A stretch of 64,000 nucleotides of DNA from DAISKN01 sp963716925 (GTDB taxonomy: Bacteria; Acidobacteriota; Vicinamibacteria; Marinacidobacterales; SMYC01): NCBI GenBank assembly GCA_963716925.1, contig CAVQUX010000014.1, forward strand, positions 558,001 to 622,000. The letters run 5' to 3'. This document shows, piece after piece, positions 35,754-44,852 of the stretch. The position numbers were made by a program, and so were the translations under genes. Every line of letters begins with the position of its first letter. Within the stretch, counting starts at the first letter, position 1. Below the pieces are notes generated by a model, which worked only from the letters and a program-made list of their open reading frames with translations, searched no databases and was not told the origin of the DNA.

Positions 35754-37463
35754 ATGAAGAAGCTCGCAATCCTTTTCCTGCTAGTTGCGCCCGTCGCTTC
35801 CGCCGAGGAGCTTCGGTTCGCCGTCAGCTTTCCCGCCGAGAGGAGCGCCAAGCCTCTCGACGGACGGCTCCTTCTCCTGATCTCGAAGGACCCGTCGAAA
35901 GAGCCGAGATTTCAGATCCAGACCGGGCCGAAGACGCAGGTCGTTTTCGGAATCGACGTCGACGGGCTGGCCCCGGGGAAAGACGCGATCTTCGACGCGA
36001 GCGCCATCGGCTATCCCATCGACAGCCTGCGCGAGATCCCGAAGGGCCGCTACCGCGTCCAGGGACTCCTCCACCGCTATGAGACCTTCCACCGCAAGGA
36101 CGGCCACGTCGTGAAGCTCCCGATGGACCGCGGAGAGGGCCAGCAGTGGAACCTCGCTCCGGGAAACCTCTACAGCGAGCCGGTGGAGATGGAGATCGAT
36201 CCCGCGAAAGGCGGAACGCTGCGCGTCACGCTCGACAAGGAGATTCCTCCCATTCCCGATCCTCCGGAGACGAAGTACATCAAGCACGTCAAGATCCAGA
36301 GCAAGCTCCTCACGGAGTTCTGGGGACGGCCGATGCATCTCGGCGCCCACGTGCTCCTGCCCGAGGGCTTCGACGAGCACCCCGAAGCGCGATACCCGCT
36401 CATGATCTACCACGGCCACTTTCCGTACACCATGAGCGGCTTCCGCGAGGAGCCTCCGGATCCGAACCTGAAGCCGGAGTACAGCGAGCGGTTTCACTGG
36501 GAGGGCTACAACCGGACGGAGCAGGAGCACGCGTACCAGCTCTACAAGGATTGGACCGGGCCAGGCTTTCCCCGGGTTCTCGCGATCGAGATCCAGCACG
36601 CGAATCCCTACTACGACGACTCCTACGCGGTGAACTCCGAGAACCTCGGCCCTTACGGCGACGCCATCACCTACGAGCTGATTCCCGAGATCGAGAAGAG
36701 GTTCCGGGGTATCGGCCAGGGCTGGGCCCGTTTCCTCTACGGAGGGTCGACCGGGGGATGGGAGGCGCTCGGAGTCCAGGTGTTCTATCCCGATGAGTAC
36801 AACGGTTGCTTCGCCGCCTGCCCCGACCCCATCGACTTCCGCGCCTATACCGTGGTCGACATCTATAAAGATAAGAACGCCTACTATCTCGACAGCGACT
36901 GGAAGAAGACCCCGCGTCCGGGGCTCAGGGACTATCTCGGCCACGTGAGCGGCACCTCCGTGGAGCTGAATCGCATGGAGCTGGTCCTCGGGACGAAGAC
37001 GCGCTCGGGGCAGCAGTGGGACATCTGGGAAGCGGTTTACTCGCCCGTCGGGGACGACGGCTACCCGAAGCGCATCTGGGACAAGGAGACCGGAGTCATC
37101 GACAGGAAGGTCGCCGAGTTCTGGCGGGAGAACTACGACCTCTCCTATATCTTGAAGCGCGACTGGGCGAAGCTCGGCCCGAAGCTCGAGGGGAAGATCC
37201 ACATCTACGTCGGCGACATGGACAATTTCTACCTGAACAACGCCGTCTACCTCATCGAGGAGTTCCTCGAGAGCACGAAGAACCCCTACTACGGCGGCGA
37301 GGTCGACTACGGCGACCGGGCGGAGCACTGCTGGAACGGCGATCACACGAGGCCGAACGCCACCTCGCGGCTGCGCTACCACCAGATGTTCATCCCCAGG
37401 GCCGTGGAGAGGATGCTGAAGACGGCGCCTGCTGGAGCGGACCTCAAGAGCTGGAGATACTGA
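35754..37463 (+). CDS. secreted alpha/beta-hydrolase, esterase-like
   Basis: A 569-residue exported protein: signal peptide AILFLLVAPVASAEE (residues 4-18), a beta-rich N-domain (20-190) and an enterochelin-esterase-like alpha/beta-hydrolase domain with the nucleophile elbow YGGSTGGWEA (about 332) and YHGHFPYTMSG (about 220). The C-terminal HCWNGDHTRPNA carries the likely catalytic His. GAGGTG at 35743-35748 best serves the ATG at 35754, so I prefer it over the GTG at 35748. Such large esterase-like proteins act on unknown siderophore- or polymer-type esters. It is likely monocistronic or coupled to the TPR gene, whose stop overlaps its ribosome binding site. Confidence 0.85.
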   Translation: MKKLAILFLLVAPVASAEELRFAVSFPAERSAKPLDGRLLLLISKDPSKEPRFQIQTGPKTQVVFGIDVDGLAPGKDAIFDASAIGYPIDSLREIPKGRYRVQGLLHRYETFHRKDGHVVKLPMDRGEGQQWNLAPGNLYSEPVEMEIDPAKGGTLRVTLDKEIPPIPDPPETKYIKHVKIQSKLLTEFWGRPMHLGAHVLLPEGFDEHPEARYPLMIYHGHFPYTMSGFREEPPDPNLKPEYSERFHWEGYNRTEQEHAYQLYKDWTGPGFPRVLAIEIQHANPYYDDSYAVNSENLGPYGDAITYELIPEIEKRFRGIGQGWARFLYGGSTGGWEALGVQVFYPDEYNGCFAACPDPIDFRAYTVVDIYKDKNAYYLDSDWKKTPRPGLRDYLGHVSGTSVELNRMELVLGTKTRSGQQWDIWEAVYSPVGDDGYPKRIWDKETGVIDRKVAEFWRENYDLSYILKRDWAKLGPKLEGKIHIYVGDMDNFYLNNAVYLIEEFLESTKNPYYGGEVDYGDRAEHCWNGDHTRPNATSRLRYHQMFIPRAVERMLKTAPAGADLKSWRY

Positions 37464-37616
37464 ATTCGGGTGGGGATTCTAATCGGGGTGTGCCTTCGTC
37501 TTTGGCCCCTTGGGCCCCGTTCGCGGAGGAAACGACGTCGCGTTTGAAGGTTCGCGGCCCTTCTGTTAGCCTGCGCTCGAATACACTGACCAGTAACGAG
37601 CAAGGCGGTTCGAGCC

Positions 37617-37916
37617 GTGAGCGACGATCGGCGGCATAGCCAGAGAGCACTGTTCTGCAACGAGGTCGAGGTGGTGGGGTACGGCCCTCGACGCACCGCG
37701 GACTTGAGCGCCGGGGGTATGTTCATCGAGACCATCGCCGCGTTTCCGCGGGACACCGTGCTTCAGCTCAAGTTCAAGCTGGGGGAGGCCGAGTCTCCTC
37801 CGATCGTCGTCCAGGCGCGGGTTCTCTATGTCGCGAACGGCATCGGCGTCGGCGTCGAGTTCATGGATCTGGCGCCCGACGACCGCGTCCGGATCGAGCG
37901 CATCCTCCCGGTCTAG
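37617..37916 (+). CDS. PilZ domain protein
   Basis: A 99-residue single-domain protein with the c-di-GMP-binding PilZ signature: RRHSQRALF at the N-terminus and DLSAGGMFIET (about 38-48), followed by the beta strands ending VGVEFMDLAPDDRVRIERIL. It uses a GTG start at 37617 with AAGGCGG upstream. PilZ proteins couple c-di-GMP levels to motility, exopolysaccharide or transcription. It is isolated, convergent with the GrdB-like gene, with 12 bases between stops. Confidence 0.9.
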   Translation: MSDDRRHSQRALFCNEVEVVGYGPRRTADLSAGGMFIETIAAFPRDTVLQLKFKLGEAESPPIVVQARVLYVANGIGVGVEFMDLAPDDRVRIERILPV

Positions 37917-37928
37917 CTCCTCAGGGCG

Positions 37929-38897
37929 TCAAGCGCTCCCGCCGCCCGCCTCGGCGCGCTTTCGCCCGGACTCTTCGCGTACGCTTTTCGCCTGTGCCTT
38001 TACCGCGTCGAACTCTTCGCGGAGGCGCCGGACTTCTTCCGGCGAGAGCCGCTCGATGTTGCAGTAATCGAGCTTCCAGTCGGGGCTGGCGCTCCATCTC
38101 AACGGAGACTGAACGGTCGTACGCGCGGCCGGCGCCGCCTCGAGGAGGCTCAGCGCGAGGTCGAGGGTGAGAGCTCGAGACGCGGGATCGTTGGGCCGAC
38201 CGGCCGCGTTGCCGAGGGGAAAATCGGAGAAGAGGAAACGCGGCACGCCGACGTACTCGACGATGTCTTTCGCGCAGCCCATGACGACCGTCGAGATACC
38301 GTTCTCTTCCAGCATGCGCGCCGCGAGGCAGACGGTCTGATGACAGACGGGGCAGTTGGGGACCAGGATCGCGGCATCGGCGCCGTCGGCCTGCAAGCGG
38401 GCGACGATCTCCGGGCAATCGACCTCGAGCGTGGTGCGATGGCTGCGATTGGTCGGAGCGCCGTGGAAACGCGGAGCCACCGAGCCGATTCGACCCGACG
38501 CCGCCCGGCGCCGGAGCTCGGCCAGCGGAAAATAGGCCCCGATGTCCTCGCCCGTGGTATGCGCGCGGTCGATGGCCAGGTGGGAGATGCGCAGATCGGG
38601 GTCTTCCGAGCTGTCGCCCGAATAGACGTCGTAGAACTTGGCGGCGCCGTTGTAGGGGGCCCGGGGGCCCTGATCGCCCTTGCCCGGCTGATAGGGCGCC
38701 GCGGTGGTGACGATCGCGACACGGCTCCGCGAGAGCGGCTTTCCCAACGGCCGAAACGGCACGTCCGCGTAGTGCGCCCACTCGTAAGGGGCACCGTAGC
38801 CCAGCGCCTGGTAGTACTCCCGGATCCGCGGCAGGTAGGGTATCGGCGCATCGTGCGCCGGAGCGAAGCCGAAGTCTCTTGCGCGCTCGCGGGTCAT
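37929..38897 (-). CDS. GrdB-like (glycine/sarcosine/betaine reductase B) family protein
   Basis: A 322-residue protein of the glycine/sarcosine/betaine/D-proline reductase selenoprotein-B family. The conserved N-terminal core has VAIVTTAAPYQPGKGDQGP, later SHLAIDR and PNCPVCHQTVCLAARMLEE. The Cys-x2-Cys plus a third Cys occupy the place where other members have Cys or Sec; here there is no TGA, so it is a cysteine form. The start ATG overlaps the stop of the heme-oxygenase-like gene (ATGA). In this context, following a small peptide gene and a di-iron enzyme, it is more likely a redox tailoring enzyme than a glycine reductase (inference). Confidence 0.8.
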   Translation of the reverse strand: MTRERARDFGFAPAHDAPIPYLPRIREYYQALGYGAPYEWAHYADVPFRPLGKPLSRSRVAIVTTAAPYQPGKGDQGPRAPYNGAAKFYDVYSGDSSEDPDLRISHLAIDRAHTTGEDIGAYFPLAELRRRAASGRIGSVAPRFHGAPTNRSHRTTLEVDCPEIVARLQADGADAAILVPNCPVCHQTVCLAARMLEENGISTVVMGCAKDIVEYVGVPRFLFSDFPLGNAAGRPNDPASRALTLDLALSLLEAAPAARTTVQSPLRWSASPDWKLDYCNIERLSPEEVRRLREEFDAVKAQAKSVREESGRKRAEAGGGSA

Positions 38898-39607
38898 GGC
38901 GGGTCCTCTCCATCGACGAGCGCGACGAGCTCGTCCGTCACCCGGGCGAGCAGGGCGACCGTTCGAGCGGCGTTCGCGCCGATCGCGTCGATCTGTCTTT
39001 GCGTCAGCGGCAGCGCGTCCACCACGCGGTCGAGCTCGTCCCGGTGATGCGGATCGAGGCGCGCATGCCGTACCAGCGTGCTGAAAGCCGCCGCTGGAAG
39101 CTTCGTTCGTTCGACGATCTTCATGAGCTGTTCCTCGTCGGGAGGGCTCCCCTCGAGGACCGCGATGTACCCGAGGAGCGCCACCGGGTGCAGGTGAAGA
39201 ATCCAGTAATACTGCGAGCCCACCAGCGCCGCCGCCGTCGCCGAGGGCATTCTCTCGAGCGCGGCCTGTCTAGAGTAGCCCAGCGCTTCGAAGTCCTCGA
39301 GCACCCAGTCATCGTGGCCGCGCTCCTCGGGAATGTGCCTCTCCAGGTAGTCCTCGAGCGCGCTCGAAACTGGATCCCCTCGGAGCCTCCGCGTCTCCCG
39401 AAGGGCGGTTTCCATGAGGGGAACGCTCGCCCGCACCACCGTATGGGTAACGATCAGGGATTCCGGGTACAGCTCCGCCAGTCGGGGATGTGACCAGAAG
39501 CGAGCCGTCGACTCGATCAGCGGACCGCTGACGAGGGAGATCTTGAATCGCAATCTCGCGCTCGGTCGGTGGGACCCGCTGACGCTAGCGGCGGCTGTTC
39601 GGCGCAC
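38894..39607 (-). CDS. heme-oxygenase-like di-iron (HDO) family protein
   Basis: A protein of about 220-237 residues with the helical heme-oxygenase/TenA-like fold. The diagnostic HIPEERGHDDW (about 95-105) carries a His-x3-Glu-x2-His type di-iron ligand set. SQYYWILHLHPVALLGYIAVLE follows as the C-terminal helical pair. HDO proteins are oxidases or oxygenases that act on small molecules or peptide residues (PqqC, UndA/BesC-type chemistry). The start is uncertain: the GTG at 39607 is the furthest, and the TTG at 39553 directly precedes RFKISLVSGPL. It overlaps the GrdB-like gene by 4 bases and follows the peptide gene by about 20-70 bases. Confidence 0.8.
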   Translation of the reverse strand: MRRTAAASVSGSHRPSARLRFKISLVSGPLIESTARFWSHPRLAELYPESLIVTHTVVRASVPLMETALRETRRLRGDPVSSALEDYLERHIPEERGHDDWVLEDFEALGYSRQAALERMPSATAAALVGSQYYWILHLHPVALLGYIAVLEGSPPDEEQLMKIVERTKLPAAAFSTLVRHARLDPHHRDELDRVVDALPLTQRQIDAIGANAARTVALLARVTDELVALVDGEDPP

Positions 39608-39625
39608 TGTCGAAATATGCGGACC

Positions 39626-39832
39626 TCAGAAGAAGATGAAATGCCTGGGATTGGTTCCGGGGGCGAAGAAGTCCGTGCCGAGCTTCGTTTTGATTTCGAT
39701 GACGGAGTCGATGTCCGCGTCGGACAGGCACTGCTCGATCCAGTCCTCGTCGGCGGCGTCGAACGCCGCTCCCTCGGGAATGCATCCCGCGTCTCTCAAC
39801 CTCTGCAGCTTGCTCTTGCCTACTTGACCCAT
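39626..39832 (-). CDS. 68-residue peptide, candidate modified-peptide precursor
   Basis: A compact protein preceded by the strong ribosome binding site TGGAGGATGCC immediately before the ATG at 39832. It opens GKSKLQRLRDAGCIPEG, continues DWIEQCLSDADIDSVIEIKT and ends GTDFFAPGTNPRHFIFF. The pattern KLxxLxxAG ... LSDxDIDxVIxIKxKL is that of small RiPP-like precursors such as the aroma-sacti cluster family as I remember it, with an aromatic C-terminal tail rather than a double-glycine site. This is resemblance, not proof. It lies 40 bases after the kinase gene and just before the HDO and GrdB-like genes, all on the same strand. No dehydratase, radical-SAM or cyclodehydratase is nearby. Confidence 0.65.
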   Translation of the reverse strand: MGQVGKSKLQRLRDAGCIPEGAAFDAADEDWIEQCLSDADIDSVIEIKTKLGTDFFAPGTNPRHFIFF

Positions 39833-39872
39833 GGCATCCTCCACAATCCCCGCAACGACTCGGCCGCCCGCT

Positions 39873-42161
39873 TCACGCCTCTCTCGACCCATCGCCGCCG
39901 CGAGCCGCGATGCTGGGCGTCGTTTGCTCCGCCACGTCGAGTCCCATCCGCCGCACGAGCGAGACCAGCCTCGGGTCTCGCCGCAGCGGGTCGAAGACCG
40001 GCCAGACGGAGGCATAGCACAGGAGCGCATCGCGCTTCTCCGCCGATCTCTCCAGCCACAGCAGGGCGGAATCCGCGTCGCCCAGTCCGACGTGGATGAG
40101 GGCGCGGCTGAGGGGCGCCACGTACATCTCGCCTTCCAGCTCCTCGAGCGTCGAAAGCAGCCGGATCGCCTCGTCCGACCGTCCCGAACGCGCATGGCAC
40201 CATCCGAGACTTCCGAGCATGAGCGGGCTGCCTCCGGTCAAGTCGCGTCCGCGCTCGAACGCGGCGACCGCTTCGCCGAAGTCGCCGCATTCGACGCTCG
40301 CCAGCCCCAGAATGGCGTGGAGCTCCGGATAGTCGGGATGCAGCTCGAGCCCGCGCCGGCACTCCGCGATCGCCTCCGCGAAGTCGCGGGAGTAATAGTG
40401 GGTGGCGGCGACGGCGACGTTGGTCGCCGGCGACAGAGGATCGCGCTCCCGCGCCTCCTCGGCGACGCGCAGCGCTTCTCTCAGCCGCTTCATGAGTATC
40501 AGGTAGACCGTATACTCGACGTGTCCGGGCACGTACCCCGCGTTGAGCCGGCGCGCCTCCTGGAGCTCGGCCCCCGCGGCGCTCCAGTTCCACTCGAAGT
40601 ACATGTGGACGTCGCCGAGCGAAACGTGCGCCTCGGCGAGGGTCGGATCGGCGGCGAGCGCCCGGAGTGCCGCTTCCTTGGCTCGAGGCCAGACCTGGTC
40701 CGGAGGCGCGAGACCCCAGGATGCCAGCGCGACGTAATAGTCGGCGATCCCCGAATGCGCCTGGGCGAAGTCCGGGTCGATGGTGAGCGCTTCCTCGAGG
40801 TGGCGCAAGGCCCTGACGAACGCCTCCGGGGTCTGCATGTGCCAGTAGTAACGTCCCTTGAGATAGAGATTGTAGGCTTCGACGTTGCGGCCTCCCGGCT
40901 TCACCAGGGGCGCGTCGACCTCGCCGCTCAGGCGCACCTCGAGCATCTTGACGATGCGCTGCGCGATCTCCTCCTGAATGGTGAAAACGTCCTCGACCTC
41001 CCGGTCGTAGCGCTCCGACCACATCGAGTAACCGCTGGCGACGTCGATGAGCTGCGTCGTGATCCGGAGCTTGGACCCCGACTTCCGCACCGTGCCTTCC
41101 AGCACCGTACCCACGTCCAGCCTCTGGCCAATCTTCTGCACGTTCTCGCTGCGGCCTTTGAACTCGAAGGCCGACGTCCTGGGCACGACCTGAAGCCCGT
41201 CGATCCGCGCGAGCGCGTTGATGAGCTCGTCCGTCAACCCGTCGCTGAAATACTGGCGCTCGTCGTCGGCATCGAGATTTACGAACGGAAGCACCGCGAT
41301 CGACGGAAGCCTTCGAGCGGCGGGCGATGCGGGCACCAGACTTCGCTCCGACATCCGCAGACCGGCGAGCTCCTCCAGGAGCTCCCCGGCGCTTCCGTAT
41401 CTCGCTCCGACGTCCTTGGAGAGGCACTTCGCGACGAGTCGGGTGACGCTTTCCGGCAGTCCGCTCACGCAGTCGGAAAGCCGGGGCGCATTCTCGTGAC
41501 GGATGCGGTGGATGATTCCCTCGGAGCGATCGCCTTCGAAAGGCAGGCGCCCGGAGATCATTTCGAAGAGAACGACTCCGAGAGACCAGATATCGCTTCG
41601 GACGTCGATCGGCAGTCCCGCCGTCTGCTCCGGCGACATATAGGCCACCGTCCCCACGGCGACCCGGTCCAGGGTAATGCCCGCTTCCCCGCCGAACTTC
41701 GCGAGGCCGAAGTCCAGGATCTTCACGACGGATTCGCGAGTCACGAACACGTTGCTGGGCTTGATGTCGCGGTGAATGATGTTCAGCGCGTGGACGCTCT
41801 TGAGGCCCCGCGCGATCTGGGTTCCGTAGTCGAGCGCCGTCGCGGGGGCGAGCGGCCCGCGATCCATGATCTCCCGAAGCGTCTCGCCCTCGTAGCAAGC
41901 CATGGCGATGAACAGCTGCCCGTCGGGAGCGGCGTCGACGTCGTAAATCGTGCAGACGTTGGAATGATCCACGGAAGATGCCGCCCGCGCCTCCCTCAGG
42001 AAGCGCGCCTTCAGCTCCTCGTCGCGGCTCCAACCAGGAGGAAGGAACTTGAGCGCCACCACCCGTCCGAGCTTCGTGTCGCGCGCCTTGTAGACATCCC
42101 CCATGCCGCCGCCGCCGAGGCGCTCGAGAAGCTGGTAGTGCCGGACGGTTCGAGGAGCCAT
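39873..42161 (-). CDS. Ser/Thr protein kinase with TolB-like segment and TPRs
   Basis: A 762-residue protein with three parts: a Hanks kinase (8-270) with GGGGMGDVYKA, VVALKFL, HRDIKPSNVF, DFGLA and SPEQTAG; a TolB/FlgO-like segment (290-410, SIAVLPFVNLDADDERQYFS); and about eight TPRs (430-750). I start at the ATG at 42161 (MAPRTVRHYQ), the standard start of this family; a GTG at 42185 is possible. Kinase-TPR proteins of this design are an Acidobacteriota trademark and are thought to sense and integrate signals through the TPR part. It is divergent from tcuA and upstream of the peptide gene at 39832. Confidence 0.9.
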   Translation of the reverse strand: MAPRTVRHYQLLERLGGGGMGDVYKARDTKLGRVVALKFLPPGWSRDEELKARFLREARAASSVDHSNVCTIYDVDAAPDGQLFIAMACYEGETLREIMDRGPLAPATALDYGTQIARGLKSVHALNIIHRDIKPSNVFVTRESVVKILDFGLAKFGGEAGITLDRVAVGTVAYMSPEQTAGLPIDVRSDIWSLGVVLFEMISGRLPFEGDRSEGIIHRIRHENAPRLSDCVSGLPESVTRLVAKCLSKDVGARYGSAGELLEELAGLRMSERSLVPASPAARRLPSIAVLPFVNLDADDERQYFSDGLTDELINALARIDGLQVVPRTSAFEFKGRSENVQKIGQRLDVGTVLEGTVRKSGSKLRITTQLIDVASGYSMWSERYDREVEDVFTIQEEIAQRIVKMLEVRLSGEVDAPLVKPGGRNVEAYNLYLKGRYYWHMQTPEAFVRALRHLEEALTIDPDFAQAHSGIADYYVALASWGLAPPDQVWPRAKEAALRALAADPTLAEAHVSLGDVHMYFEWNWSAAGAELQEARRLNAGYVPGHVEYTVYLILMKRLREALRVAEEARERDPLSPATNVAVAATHYYSRDFAEAIAECRRGLELHPDYPELHAILGLASVECGDFGEAVAAFERGRDLTGGSPLMLGSLGWCHARSGRSDEAIRLLSTLEELEGEMYVAPLSRALIHVGLGDADSALLWLERSAEKRDALLCYASVWPVFDPLRRDPRLVSLVRRMGLDVAEQTTPSIAARGGDGSREA

Positions 42162-42313
42162 TCTCGGTCCCGAAAGCCTGACCACACGATAGGAAAGAAC
42201 CGCGAGATTCGTACCATAACCCCCGCGGTTTTTCCAGCCGGCGGCACGCGATGGCGACGCTCTGTCCTTTTTGGTCCTGAGCGGTACGCGGCCCTCGGTC
42301 GAAGGAGGCCCTC

Positions 42314-42332
42314 GTCGAGTATGCTACTCGAC
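42314..42332. promoter_or_regulatory. perfect inverted repeat upstream of tcuA, candidate operator
   Basis: GTCGAGTATGCTACTCGAC is an 8-bp perfect inverted repeat with a 3-base centre, ending 24 bases before the tcuA start at 42356. It lies in the divergent gap between the kinase and the tcu operon and is well placed to bind a dimeric repressor or activator. No regulator gene is adjacent. Confidence 0.6.
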
Positions 42333-42355
42333 CGAAGGGGCCTCGATCCGTTCTC

Positions 42356-43750
42356 ATGCATATGGAGCGCACCCGGGACGTGCTCGTGATCGGCGGCGGC
42401 AACGCCGGGATCTGTGCCGCTCTCGCCGCGCGCCGCGCCGGGGCGAGCGTCCTCCTGCTCGAAGCGGCTCCACGACCACTCCGCGGCGGAAACAGTCGCC
42501 ACACGCGAAACCTTCGCTGCCTGCACCAGAGCCCCGACGAGCTCCTGAGCGGGTCGTACGGGTTCTCCGAGTACTGGGACGACTTGATGCAGGTGACGGA
42601 AGGACGGACCAACGAGGAGCTCGCGCGGGTGACGATCGAGAGCTCGGCGGGCTGCCGGGACTGGATGGCGCGCCACGGCGCCCGCTTCCAGCCGGCTCTC
42701 GAGGGGACGCTGCAGCTTTCGCGCACCAACGCGTTCTTCCTCGGGGGAGGCAAGGCGCTTCTGAACGCTTACTACCGGACGGCCGAGAAGATGGGAGTCG
42801 ACATCGAGTACGACGCCGAGGTCCGCGGGATCGAGCTCCTGGATGGGCGATTCCGCTCCGCCACCGTCTTTCGCGACGGAGTGCCCCGCGAGGTGCCTGC
42901 GAGAGCGCTCGTCGCCGCCGCCGGAGGCTTTCAGGGAAACCTCGACTGGCTCCGGGAGGTCTGGGGAGACGCGGTCGACAACTTCATCATTCGCGGGACT
43001 CCGTACGATCGAGGAACGGTCCTCCGGGCTCTCATGGAGCAGGGCGTCAAATCGGTGGGCGATCCGGCGCAATGCCACGCGATCGCCGTGGACGCACGCT
43101 CGCCGCGTTTCGACGGAGGCATCGTCACCCGGGTCGACTCGGTTTCTCTCGGCATCGTCGTCAATCGCGACGCCGTTCGCTTCTACGACGAGGGTGAAGA
43201 CTTGTGGCCGAAGCGGTATGCCATCTGGGGACGATTGATCGCCGCGCAGCGCGATCAGACGGCCTATTCGATCTTCGATTCCCGGGCGTGGGGCGCGTTC
43301 CTGCCGCCCGTCTATCCGCCCCTTCAGGCGGGCTCCCTGCGGGAGCTCGCCGCGCTCCTTCCCGTCGACCCCTCGACTCTCGAGCGGACCGTCTCGGAGT
43401 TCAACGCCTCGGTGCGCCCCGGGACCTTCGACCACGCCGTGCTCGACGATTGCCGCACCGTGGGTCTCACTCCTCCGAAGAGCCACTGGGCGCGCCCGCT
43501 TGACCGACCCCCGTTCCTCGCCTACCCTCTTCGACCGGGAATCACCTTCACCTACCTCGGAGTCGCCGTGAACGCGAGCGCTCGGGTGCTCATGGACAAC
43601 GGCGAGCCCGCGGAGAACGTCTTCGCCGCCGGGGAGATCATGGCGGGGAACGTCCTGGGGAAAGGGTACCTGGCCGGACTCGGAATGACGATTGGCACGG
43701 TCTTCGGGCGCATCGCGGGCGAGGAGGCGGCGCGTCTTGTCCTCGGTTGA
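42356..43750 (+). CDS. tcuA: FAD-dependent tricarballylate dehydrogenase TcuA
   Basis: A 464-residue flavoprotein: the FAD Rossmann motif VIGGGNAGICAALAAR (residues 11-26), RGGNSRHTRNLRC, ALVAAAGGFQGN, and the C-terminal AENVFAAGEIMAGNVLGKGY typical of fumarate-reductase/TcuA-type oxidoreductases. TcuA oxidises tricarballylate to cis-aconitate in Salmonella. Identification is firm because the next genes are TcuB and a tripartite tricarboxylate transporter. The start lies among two ATGs (42356 and 42362), with GAAGGGG rather far upstream. It ends 14 bases inside tcuB. An operator-like dyad is upstream. Confidence 0.9.
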   Translation: MHMERTRDVLVIGGGNAGICAALAARRAGASVLLLEAAPRPLRGGNSRHTRNLRCLHQSPDELLSGSYGFSEYWDDLMQVTEGRTNEELARVTIESSAGCRDWMARHGARFQPALEGTLQLSRTNAFFLGGGKALLNAYYRTAEKMGVDIEYDAEVRGIELLDGRFRSATVFRDGVPREVPARALVAAAGGFQGNLDWLREVWGDAVDNFIIRGTPYDRGTVLRALMEQGVKSVGDPAQCHAIAVDARSPRFDGGIVTRVDSVSLGIVVNRDAVRFYDEGEDLWPKRYAIWGRLIAAQRDQTAYSIFDSRAWGAFLPPVYPPLQAGSLRELAALLPVDPSTLERTVSEFNASVRPGTFDHAVLDDCRTVGLTPPKSHWARPLDRPPFLAYPLRPGITFTYLGVAVNASARVLMDNGEPAENVFAAGEIMAGNVLGKGYLAGLGMTIGTVFGRIAGEEAARLVLG

Positions 43751-44852
43751 TTCCCTTCCGCTCGAGCTTCTCCGAGACGGCGAGCGCGCCATGCGGATCT
43801 GCAGCGCCTGCCGCTACTGCGAGGGGTTCTGCGCCGTCTTTCCGGCGATGGAGCGAAGGCGTCCGTTCTCGCCCGGGGACCTGACCTACCTCGCGAACCT
43901 CTGCCACGACTGCCGCGAGTGCTACTACTCGTGCCAGTACGCTCCCCCTCACGAGTTCGATCTCAACCTGCCGCGAGTGCTCGCGGCGGCGAGGCGGGAA
44001 AGCTACAAGGAGCTGGCCTGGCCGGCGCCGCTCTTCGGCCTCCTCGGAAGAACCGGACCCTCGCTGGCTCTGAGCCTTCTTCTGAGTCCGGCTCTGATTC
44101 TCCTGGGAGCGGTGTTCCTCCAGGACCCCGCCAGCCTGTTCTCGGCTCACACGGTCGAGGAGGGCTCGTTCTATCGGGTCCTCCCTCACGAGGTGATGGT
44201 CTTCGTTTTCGGCGCCGTGGGCGCGTTCGTGCTCGTCGCTCTGGCGGCGGGTTTCAGGAACTTCTGGCGGGCGACGGCGGAGGGCGGGGACTCGCGGCTC
44301 GACCCTCGCGCGATCGGTCGAGCGCTCCGGGACAGCCTGCGCCTCCGCTACCTCGGCGGCGGAGGCGAGGGATGCTCTTATCCGGGCGAGCGCGCCTCGA
44401 TGGCGAGGCGCTGGCTCCACCACCTGACGTTCTACGGATTCGCGCTCTCGTTCGCCTCCACGACGACGGCGGCGATCTATCACAACTTCCTGGGATGGAA
44501 AGCTCCCCACGAGATCACGAGCCTGCCCGTGGTCCTCGGCACGATCGGCGGCTTCGGGCTGCTCGTGGGACCCCTGGGTCTCCTCGCTCTCAAGTCCGTG
44601 CGGGATCCCGCGCCCGAAGACCCGCTGCAGAGCCGCATGGACGTTGCTTTCCTCGTTCTTCTCTTCTCGACGAGCCTCACCGGACTGCTTCTTCTGGCGC
44701 TGCGCGAGACCGCGGCGATGGGAGTGATTCTCGCCGTTCACCTCGGCCTGGTCCTCGGTCTTTTTCTCTCCATGCCGTACGGCAAGTTCGTTCATGCAAT
44801 CTATCGATTCGGAGCGCTCCTCCGATTCGCGAAGGAGGAGAGAGAGCGATGA
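43737..44852 (+). CDS. tcuB: tricarballylate utilisation Fe-S/heme membrane protein TcuB
   Basis: A 371-residue protein with an N-terminal ferredoxin-like part holding two Fe-S motifs (ICSACRYCEGFC and LCHDCRECYYSCQYAPPH) and about seven membrane helices. TcuB accepts electrons from the FADH2 of TcuA and passes them to quinone. The TTG at 43737 has GAGGAGG nine bases upstream, so it beats the frame extension to 43692. It overlaps tcuA by 14 bases and tctC by 4 bases (ATGA). Confidence 0.9.
   Translation: MSSVDSLPLELLRDGERAMRICSACRYCEGFCAVFPAMERRRPFSPGDLTYLANLCHDCRECYYSCQYAPPHEFDLNLPRVLAAARRESYKELAWPAPLFGLLGRTGPSLALSLLLSPALILLGAVFLQDPASLFSAHTVEEGSFYRVLPHEVMVFVFGAVGAFVLVALAAGFRNFWRATAEGGDSRLDPRAIGRALRDSLRLRYLGGGGEGCSYPGERASMARRWLHHLTFYGFALSFASTTTAAIYHNFLGWKAPHEITSLPVVLGTIGGFGLLVGPLGLLALKSVRDPAPEDPLQSRMDVAFLVLLFSTSLTGLLLLALRETAAMGVILAVHLGLVLGLFLSMPYGKFVHAIYRFGALLRFAKEERER

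Noticed and set aside
37464..37616. GGCCCCTTGGGCC as a terminator after the esterase
   Set aside because: The stem is only about 5 bp and no T-run follows.
37929..38897. Selenoprotein (Sec) version of the GrdB-like protein
   Set aside because: No in-frame TGA or SECIS-like structure; cysteines occupy the expected positions.
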